Assembly: GCA_031279155.1 (NCBI GenBank)
Contig: JAITJB010000252.1
Location: 1 to 16,778, forward strand
DNA: 16,778 nt
Reading direction: 5' to 3'
Origin: Deltaproteobacteria bacterium
Lineage (GTDB): Bacteria > Desulfobacterota > Desulfarculia > Adiutricales > Adiutricaceae
Every line of letters begins with the position of its first letter. The stretch's first letter is position 1. The translations under genes and the position numbers were made by a program. The notes below the pieces were generated by a model that worked only from the letters and a program-made list of their open reading frames with translations, was not told where the DNA came from and did no database searches. Below are positions 1-8,000 of this stretch, one piece after another.

Positions 1-218
1 TATAATTTTTATTGCCGTAAGTCACCAAAAGGTTATGGGCCTAAATTTGAAAAAAGAAAAAAACAAAACGTTGTATAAATTTACTGGCCATAAATTTTTG
101 GAGATCTTAATGGTCAAAGTAGTGGTTGGCAAGAGCCGGCTTTGGCAAAAGCCTAGGCTGGCCAAAGACTGGTTAGAGTGATCAAATGCGGCCATCCATA
201 AACAAATCAACCTCAAAA
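1..218. other. Intergenic stretch, no gene recognised
   Basis: No convincing coding region is seen. The only long open frame here (minus strand, 66 codons) has low-complexity hydrophobic content, no ribosome binding site I trust, and no recognisable family. The stretch includes an inverted repeat at 140-167 (CTTTGGC and GCCAAAG arms enclosing the palindrome AGCCTAGGCT) without a T-run on either side, so I do not call it a terminator. The region is A/T-rich near 40-110. Confidence 0.5.
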
Positions 219-506
219 GCAAGGGCTCTATCAGAAGATTATCTATATTGAGGGGCCTTAAGGTTACTGGCCGATCTGGCGGCAGCCCTTTTGGCGCCTC
301 TGGCCCAGTGGGGTTGGGCGGTTTTTTTGATTGACTGGCGGGCGAGAAAAGTGCTGGAAATCATTGCGCGTAATAACACTAGTTTTTTTGGCTTTTACGA
401 GCGTTTGGGGGGGGCAGGTAGATAGGGAAAATCTAGATCTTATAAGTATTTTAGGGAGCTTAAGGCCAGGTTATTAAAGGCGTGACCTCAGAAAAAGATT
501 CTGGAG
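219..506 (-). pseudogene. Decayed duplicate of an internal part of the glycosylase-like gene
   Basis: This segment aligns with about 1129-1416 inside the downstream-encoded glycosylase-like gene, in the same orientation, with roughly four in five bases identical by eye. A 46-bp block is perfectly identical (270-315 versus 1179-1224). It corresponds to about residues 39-133 of that protein, which is the variable N-terminal region, not the catalytic fold. Read on the minus strand it keeps the counterpart of the stretch PHWARGAKRAAARSA, but a 2-bp length difference near 316-330 shifts the frame, and a TAA lies at 241-239 where the intact gene reads on. No start, ribosome binding site or C-terminal domain is present. 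It is a gene fragment, or one copy of a dispersed repeat that also sits within the intact gene. Confidence 0.8.
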
Positions 507-538
507 TTGTAGACTATCGATAACAAAAGGGGCGAGTA

Positions 539-1528
539 TTATAATTTTAGAAAAAATCTCTTAAGATCTTGCCAGAATTCCTGCTTGATGATGGGATCAT
601 TTTGCATGAGCCTTAAGCCAAAGGTCACCAAGAGCTTAGCCTCGTTTGGCCCTAAAATTAATTTTTTGTGTCTTAAAAGGCCTATGGCTTGATTGGAGGC
701 GCTAAGGGCCCGGCCAGGCATGAGCCCTAAGGCTATGACGGCTAGGGGGTCAACCAGCTCGATTTCCCTCATGACAATTGAGGTACAAGGTTTAAGGTTG
801 ATGCTCTTGGGGTCTTCGGGATCTTCCACCGGGCATTTGACTAAGGAAGTTATAAAACAATCTTCTGGCTTAAGTTTAAGGCCTAAGGTAATGATATCGT
901 TTAAGAGGGCGGAAATAAGATCGGCCTCGGTGTTATTTTTGTCAGGCGGCTCAATTACGATCATTATGCTAGATCCGGCCTGGCCTTTACCCGGTAAGGG
1001 CTTGACTTTACCGCCCTGGGATAGGGGGCAAAGTTTACAGTCGGCTAGAGAAGTATACAATTGCTCCAAATTTTCGGCTTGTTTGAACCAGGCCTGGTTG
1101 GAGGCGCTGGTTTTTGGCGGGTCGTTAGGCAAAGCCCTATCAAAAGATTCTATATATTGCGGGGCATTAAGGTTATTTGCCGATCTGGCGGCAGCCCTTT
1201 TGGCGCCTCTGGCCCAGTGGGGTTCGGCGGCTTCTTTTTGATTGATTGGCGGGGGAGAATTGTCCTGGAAATCATCTTTGGGCTTAATATCACTGGTTTT
1301 TTTAGTTTTTACGACCGTGGGGGGGACAACGAGATAGGAAAAATCCAGATCTCTTAAGTATTCCAAAAAGCTTAGGGTCTCGGTTACTAAAGGCGTGACT
1401 TCAGAAAGAGATCCTGAAAAAGGTTCATAATCTTTTAACTGCTCAGAATTTAAGGTAAAATCTCCGGGGGCGTGATTTTGAGGCGGGCTTTCGTGCTCAT
1501 TGGGGGGCGGGCTCTGGTCAGCGGACAT
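539..1528 (-). CDS. Family-4-like uracil-DNA glycosylase fold protein, catalytic motifs degenerate
   Basis: The product is 329 aa when started at the ATG at 1528. An upstream in-frame TTG at 1543 exists, but GGGAG at 1541-1537 lies 8 nt before the ATG and overlaps the TTG, so the ATG is preferred. Residues 1-150 are Pro/Asn/Ser/Lys-rich and probably disordered. Residues 155-329 resemble family 4 (iron-sulfur) uracil-DNA glycosylases. Cys164 and Cys167 (CKLC), Cys232 (in SLVKCP) and Cys248 fit the four 4Fe-4S ligands, and EIELVDPLAVIALG (255-268) fits the core strand. Two active-site motifs are altered. The usual GExPG reads IEPPD (192-196), and the usual His-Pro-Ser near the C-terminus reads GLR (304-306), removing the catalytic His. 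The fold assignment is fairly sure; glycosylase activity is doubtful. It follows the HEPN gene by 43 bp on the same strand and may be cotranscribed with it. Confidence 0.75.
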   Translation of the reverse strand: MSADQSPPPNEHESPPQNHAPGDFTLNSEQLKDYEPFSGSLSEVTPLVTETLSFLEYLRDLDFSYLVVPPTVVKTKKTSDIKPKDDFQDNSPPPINQKEAAEPHWARGAKRAAARSANNLNAPQYIESFDRALPNDPPKTSASNQAWFKQAENLEQLYTSLADCKLCPLSQGGKVKPLPGKGQAGSSIMIVIEPPDKNNTEADLISALLNDIITLGLKLKPEDCFITSLVKCPVEDPEDPKSINLKPCTSIVMREIELVDPLAVIALGLMPGRALSASNQAIGLLRHKKLILGPNEAKLLVTFGLRLMQNDPIIKQEFWQDLKRFFLKL

Positions 1529-1536
1529 CAAAAAGT

Positions 1537-1541
1537 CTCCC
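1537..1541 (-). promoter_or_regulatory. Ribosome binding site deciding the start of the glycosylase-like gene
   Basis: The minus strand reads GGGAG, 8 nt before the ATG at 1528. It supports the ATG over the TTG at 1543, which has no comparable purine-rich motif upstream. Confidence 0.55.
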
Positions 1542-1571
1542 AAGGAAAGCTAAGGAGAGAAAAATTTGGGC

Positions 1572-2054
1572 TTACTTTTTTTTCCGATTGATGGCTCTCG
1601 ATTTGGCCTTGGCTTTAGCTTGGGTTTTCGAGGGCGGGTCGTTAAGTTCTTTATTGGGTGGGGGCAAAAGTTCAATAAACCAAGGCTGGTCATCAGGTTC
1701 TTCAAGATAATTTTGAACATTCATAAGCGTAACAAAATGAAGTAGAGCAGGTATTTCATTGGTGACTAAGTTCCAAATTTCACTTAAAACCACTGTTAAA
1801 TAGTCATGGGCAAAAAGATTGCTCATGTCTAGTATTTTTACAAAAGGCGCGTCATCAACAGAATCAAGTAAAAAATCCCTAGATAATTTAGTGATTAAGC
1901 TACCAATTTTAGAAATAGAATCTTTAACCGACTCTTGAAATGAGATTTTATTGGTAATATCTTCTAATGTATTTCCATGTATTTCAATATGTTCATTTAT
2001 CCCAAGGCAAAAATGTTCTATTTCTAATAAAATTTGTTTATCTTTATCGTTCAT
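1572..2054 (-). CDS. HepT/DUF86-type HEPN protein with Arg-to-Ser change in the RNase motif
   Basis: The product is 160 aa. Residues 1-110 match the all-helical HepT (DUF86) pattern: an N-terminal helix around ILLEIEHFCLGI, a helix with IGSLITKLS (50-58) in the place of the usual IGE..-LS, then APFVKILDMSNLFAHDY (69-85) and SEIWNLVTNEIPALL (91-105). In HepT toxins the motif is Arg-Asn-x3-His-x-Tyr; here it is Ser78-Asn79-x3-His83-x-Tyr85. The Ser codon is AGC, one base from Arg codons. HepT proteins are HEPN RNases usually paired with a MntA nucleotidyltransferase antitoxin that AMPylates the Tyr; none is encoded next to it here. Residues 143-160 form a Lys/Ala/Arg-rich tail. The gene is clearly more A/T-rich than the lipid synthase genes and starts 31 bp after the PfaC-like stop, with only a weak ribosome binding site. 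The family call is good; loss of activity is inferred. Confidence 0.7.
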   Translation of the reverse strand: MNDKDKQILLEIEHFCLGINEHIEIHGNTLEDITNKISFQESVKDSISKIGSLITKLSRDFLLDSVDDAPFVKILDMSNLFAHDYLTVVLSEIWNLVTNEIPALLHFVTLMNVQNYLEEPDDQPWFIELLPPPNKELNDPPSKTQAKAKAKSRAINRKKK

Positions 2055-2085
2055 AATAAAAGATTTCTTGCCTAGGCAGGCCTTT

Positions 2086-5000
2086 CTAGGGGTTAGGCCC
2101 GGTCATAGCAACTGTGAAATCGTCGATTTGGTAGACTACGAGGTTATCGACCCACAAAAGACCGGAAAAGGTCAGGGCTTTGCGGGCTTGATCGGCGTGC
2201 AATACTTTTAGGCCCAAGGTCACCTCGTTGTTCTTGGGGACGATCTGGCCTCGGTATAGCCACCGGTGGATGTTGTCAACAGCCGGAGCCGACCAGCTTG
2301 TGGCGATCTCGCTTAAGGGGACCTCTGGTTGGAAGGTCTGGGCGCAAAGGACTTTGGCCGCCTGAATAAAGGCCTCTAAGCCCAAGGAACCCGGCCAGAC
2401 GGGATCAAAAGGAAAGTGGGCCTCAAAAAACCAAGCTTTCGGATCGACTTTGACCCGTCCCCATATGCGGCCATCACCCTTGGGATCGAAAACAACGGTG
2501 TCTAACATACGCCAGAAATCCGAGGGCCAGGCCGGGCCTTCGGGGTAGGGGATAGAAGATCCCGAAGCCGTTGGCGAGGTCAAGGCTTTTAAGAGGGCCG
2601 GGTTGGCTTTAAGGCCGCCTTGACGCTCTAAGCTTTCAGGGGTATGAAAGCCAAAATGGGTCTGCCCCTCGTAGACCGGTCTATGGCCATAATAGCAGGA
2701 AAACTGGTAATGCTGAATGGTCATAGAGCCCAAGACGCTGGCCTTAGTAAGCGTGGCCCTGGTCTGAAGAGGGCCGGTAATGACGCCAGGATGGGCCCGG
2801 ACAACGGCCTCGCCGCCTAGGTTACGAAAATGCATGGGCCCCTGAAAAGCCAGAGCTGAGCCCATAAAGGCGGCCAAAAAGCCGCAGGGTTGGAGGGCGA
2901 TCTCATTTAAGGCGGCGTAAGGTAGGACCGGGGGCGCGCCGCCAGCCTCCCCTAAGAGCCAGGCCCTCGACTGAGGGTGGTCAGAGGGCCGATATAAGGC
3001 CTCAACCTGGGTGCCAGGGGCCACCGTACCCAAGCGGCCCTTGCGGATGGTGGCTTCATCTATAAAGTCATAGGGCTCTCTAGGGAGCCTAGCCACAAAA
3101 TCGCCAGAATCGAAGCGTGCATAGAGCGGGCCAAAGGCTTCGGAGAGTAAGCCGGTCGAAATACTAGTTAGCTGATTTTTATCAAAAAAAGTATTCTTTA
3201 ACCTACGTATCGAAGAACTTTGGCTGGACCCGGAAGTAGGCTGCGTTTCAACTGTTTTGGTCCGAGCCTGCCTTCGGACGACGGTTTCGGGCTTTGTAGG
3301 CGTAGCTTTGCCGTCTAGAGAGCTCGAATCTTGGGCTTCTAGGCGATCGGCTTTTTTACCCGTGCTACTGCCCTTGGGCCGGCCTCGGGCTTTTTTTACT
3401 GACCAGATGTCAGTTAAGCCCTCTAAAGATTGACCGGCCAATCTTAAGCCCAAGGAGTTGACCTCAACTATGGGCCGGCCGTCAGCCCACATGATGGCTT
3501 CGGCTAAGGCGTAGGGTTGACCGCCGGCGTGACCGTGGCTGGGAGAAGTTAAGCCAGTTTCTTTGATGTGGACCTCGTAGGCAACTGTCTTAGTCGATGG
3601 CGTTACCTGGCCTCGGCACCTAAGGCTTTGGGTTTGGCCGATGGGCGGCTGAAAAGAGCATTCGGCATATTCCCCCAACCAGCCCATGGCTAAAAGATAG
3701 AGCCTTAAGGACTGCAAGCAGGCGTCGTACATTAGGGTGCCGGGCATGACCTCATCGCCGACAAAGTGGGAGGTCAGATACCAGCTCTTGGGATCGATCT
3801 TTGATTCCGTCCGGATAAAACCGGATTTAAAGGCCCCGCCGTTGGGATCGATAACCGGGGCGCAGTCTATCAAAGAAAGTTTACCCATAGGCAAAAGAAG
3901 CGGTTTTTCCAGTTTAATCCGGGCAAAGGTCGGGCCCAAGGGGGCGGGATCGCCAGATCTAAGGATATTTAAGGCCTGGGCGTCTAAGCTTGCGGCCTCA
4001 AAGGCCCCGGAAAAGCCAAAAAGAAGCGGGTTTATCGATAACTTAGATAATAGAGGATCCGGGGCTTTTTTGGGTAAGCCCTTACCGGCGGCTAAAGCCG
4101 CCGGCGTAAAGAAGCCGGCGCAGCCGCGCCGCATAGATAGAAGCGGATGGCCAAAAATGGTCCCATCAAACTCGAAGCGGAACATGTTGGTTTCAGCGTG
4201 GCTAAAAAAGTTAATCAGCCTAATGTCGTAGCTAGCGGTTTGCCCGACCTCAGGCAGATCGCGGTGGAAGACCACTTCGGCGTCTAAGAGCCGGTATCTG
4301 GCTAGGCCCTTGGTAGCCGAGTCAATACCTAACCAGGCCGATAGTAGGAGGTCAGCCTGACCGCTTTCGATACTCATGCCCGGGGTAAGTTTTTCGCCCT
4401 CAACGCACCAGAGATCGGGTTTGATATCGTGCTCGGTTACCACCCGGCCAGAAGAGAGCGACATGGGCTGCCCCTCTAAGCGGGTGACCCTATCGACAAA
4501 CATCAACGGCTCATCGGGGAGCCTTACGCGAGTTGGGTAGGCGTCAATTTCGGCAAATTTAGGACCAAAGACCTTGGCGATGGATCCGCGTGCAAATTCC
4601 AGGCATTCGGCTCGGCCTAAGCCCGGGGGCAGGGGATCGAGGCCTGAGAGAGCCGTTGGACCATTTTGGGCGGCTAATTTTGAGTTTAGAAAATCTCGAG
4701 ATTGTTTGCCATCTGGCCCGGCTAAGCTATCGCGCCCGGCTAAACTATCTTGGCCAGCTAAGCTATCGGGGCTAGCTTGGCTATCGGAGCCAGCTAAGCT
4801 ATGGCGGGCGGCTTGCCCGGCTGAGCTAGCCTGTCCAGCCAGGCCAGCTGGTCTGGTGGCGGTTTTGCTCCTCTGGCTAGGGCGCAGCTTGGTTTTGGGG
4901 CTAGCGGCGGAACCTAGAGAATGAGCGCGTTCTTCTTTTACTACCTGGGATATTTCTTGATTACCCGAAGGCTTTTGGGCTATAGGGGCCAGTTCGCTAG

Positions 5001-8000
5001 TTTGCTGCTCGAGCCAGGCCAGGTAATCGGAAGGCGTTTCGGTCGAACTCGCGGGGGCCGCCGCCTCGGCCGGGCTGACAGCCTGCGAGGGCTCTGGCCA
5101 GTCGATGGGGTGGGGGGCCAGCTTGATGGGGACCAAATACCTCTGATCCGGCTCAGGCGGCAGCTGGAGAACGAGCTTATCTAAATTCAAGGGGTAGCCA
5201 GACAGCCAGAGCTCAGCTAAGACTCTATATAAGCCGGAGTGGCCTTCATCTACGGCGGTGGCGGCCAGTGATTGGGCCATATGGGGTTTATCGCCTAAGA
5301 TGCTTTTGATCATCCTGGTGGTGGAATTACCGGGCCCGACCTCGATAAAAAACCTGACCCCATCTTGGTAGGCTTGTTCAATTAAATCCGGAAAACAGTG
5401 GCCATAAAGGGCTTGGTCAGTTAAAGATTGGGCTATGGCCTCCGATTGCTGCTCAATCGCTTTGGCCTGAAAGCAGGAATAAAATCTAAGATCGGGATTG
5501 GGGACCGTCCGGCGGGTGTGGAAAAGGCGGTACTTTTCGGCCACCTGGCCTACGACCGGGGAGTGGACGGAAGCCACATCCTCGATGGGAAACATCGGGG
5601 CTTCCATGGCAATAGCTAAGGCCTGAACAGAACTTTCCTCGCCGCCAATAACCACTTCCTCGCGGGTATTAACCAAAAGGAGAAAGGCCCGGTGGCGGTG
5701 AGCCGTAGGTAAGGTAGCTAAGGCGGCTTTGGCCTGCTGGGCCGGCCTAGGGACCAGCGCGGTCAGCCACCTTAGGGGCTTATGGACGGGCCAGCTCCAA
5801 TAGCTCCGGGCAGCGTTAAGTTCGCCGGTCAGATCGTCAGAGAAAAGGGGCGAATCCATCAGATCGCGCCAAAGTTCATCGCGGTCGGGCCAGAGGTTGG
5901 AGGCCACCAAGGCTGAGACCTCGCCTAAGGAGTAGCCCAAAACGGCTTGGGGAATGATTTGCTTCTTAGTTAGAATGCTAGCCCCAATTAAACCAAAGGC
6001 GACCTGACCTAAAATGGCTTCCTTAACCGTGGGCCGCTTGTGGTTTGGTTCCCATAAAAGTTCGCTCTGAAATAGCCCGATGGGGTCAGAGCTTTGAGCC
6101 TCTAACTCACACATGACCTCGGGAAAGGAGACGGCTAAGCCCCGGCCCAAGCCCTTGTAGTGCCCCCCTGATCCCGGAAAGACCCAAGCTAGATCGCCGC
6201 TTAAAGGCTCATTGGGAGCGGTTAATAATCTTGGTTTAAAATCGCGGTCAACTTCTCCCGATAGGGCTCTTTTGATGTGGCTAGATAGCTCTCTAGCGTC
6301 TCTCACCAGAAGGGCTAAGGAAGGCTTTCCTTGGCCGGGGAGGTTCCAAAATTCTCTGGCCAGCTGCAGTAAATCGCGAACAGGATTTTGGTCTAGTAAA
6401 TTTTGAAGGGTAGCTAACCGCTCTTTGAGATCCTCTGGCGAACTAGAGCGAACAAAAAACCAGACGTCGGGCTTAACCGGATCTGAGGAGACAGTTAAGG
6501 GGGCCGGGCAGTGGCCCTGGGTCTCAACTATCACGTAGCCAGGGCCATCTAAGGATCTAGGCGGGCTCTGGGGGTTTTTTAGCCAGTAGCAAAAGCCGTG
6601 ACCGCGGCCTAGGGGTTTTAAATGGTGGCGCAAATAAAAGGCGTTGCGGTTTAAGGCAAATAAGCCTGAAAGCGGCCCTAAGCGCTCATCGCGGTCAGTT
6701 AAGGTGAGCTCAGCTAAGGGCTGGAGGATCTTGGCGGCCTTGGGGGAGGCTAAAACTAAAGCCGCCGCTCCCTCAACCCAAACCGTTTTGGGGGCCAGAG
6801 CTGCCGTCTTGGGATCGCCAAAGGTATCGACTACGCCAACTAAAGCTAAATCTAATTGCCCGGAGGCCAAAAAGGCCATGGCCTCACGTAAGGCCCGGAT
6901 ACCGCTATCTATCTCTTCGGAGAGAGTAAAACTTGGGCCGCCAATACCTAGGTAGCGAGCCAGCCTACTGGCCACAAAGCTTCCTAAAGATCCCAAAACT
7001 CTATTGTGGGTTAGAGGCGGAGGCGAGCCCTCGCGCATAAGGCGGGTAAGTTCTCCCTCGGCTAAGGGCGACATTAGGCCGCGCCGGATTAATTCCGCCG
7101 CAGCCCTTGGCGGGGCCAGCCACCTTAAGGCAAAATCCGCCGAACGGGGATCGATATCCACGCCCATGAAGACGCCAAAGCGGTTGCGGTCAATACCCTG
7201 GGGCCAGTTGTCAGGGTCGAGTCCGGCGGCGTTTAAGGCGGCTAAGGCCGGTTTCAAGGCTAAGGTCTGCTGAGGCAGGGCTTCGGCTAATTCCCTCGGC
7301 GGCAGATGAAATTTTTTGGCGTCTAAATTTAGCGTCTGGTCAAAGAAAAAGCCGGTGGCCTTAAGTCCGCCTAAGCGGCGGGTCTGGGCTAAGGGCGGCT
7401 CTTCGGGGGTTAGCCAATAGCGGGCCAGATGCTCGTAATTTGGCCAAGGGGCCAATACTGTCCTAGCTGAAATGAGCGACGCCGTAAGGACGCGGTCGGG
7501 CGAAGAGATTAGCTTTGGCGAGGCGTCAGATTTAAGCGGGCTAATATCGTCTATTGCTCCCGCCTTACTTTTGGCGGCTTTTGAGGTCTTAGCTTTTGTT
7601 GGCTTTTTAGCCGTCTGAGGCGACCAGAGGCTAGGAACGTACTCCTCCATCAAGGCCTGGGCGTTTACGCCGCCAAAGCCAAAGGCGTTAACTGCAGCTA
7701 ACCTTGGCAGATTATTTTTGGGTTCAGGCCAGGCTATGGGCTTAGTTAAGACCCTTAAAGCCGGGGGCTTATCTAAGTTAAGTTCCGGCGGGGCTTTGGT
7801 AAAGCCGGCAGTCGGGGGCAGTATCTGGTTTTTGATGGCCCAGGCCGTTTTAACGATGCTGACGGCCCCGGCGGCTGAAAGAAGGTGCCCTAAGTTACCC
7901 TTAACCGAGCCCACGACCGGCGGCACAGCGGGGTTTGAGCCCTTTAAGAGTTTTTTAATGGCGCTTATTTCAGTGGTATCGCCTAAGGTGGTGCTCGTCC

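Noticed and set aside
693..1241. Plus-strand 182-codon open frame antisense to the glycosylase-like gene
   Set aside because: The opposite strand carries the conserved cysteine motifs and a good ribosome binding site; the plus-strand frame is an antisense artefact of the base composition.
2060..2105. Inverted repeats around TGCCTAGGCA and GGCCT...AGGCC between the PfaC-like and HEPN genes as a terminator
   Set aside because: The stems are short and no clear U-run directly follows on the minus strand; the close spacing of the genes argues for readthrough.
3370..3396. AT-hook-like ARGRPKG stretch (about residues 1867-1873) in the PfaC-like protein
   Set aside because: It is in a low-complexity basic linker between dehydratase modules; a DNA-binding role for a cytosolic lipid synthase is unlikely and a single short match is expected by chance.
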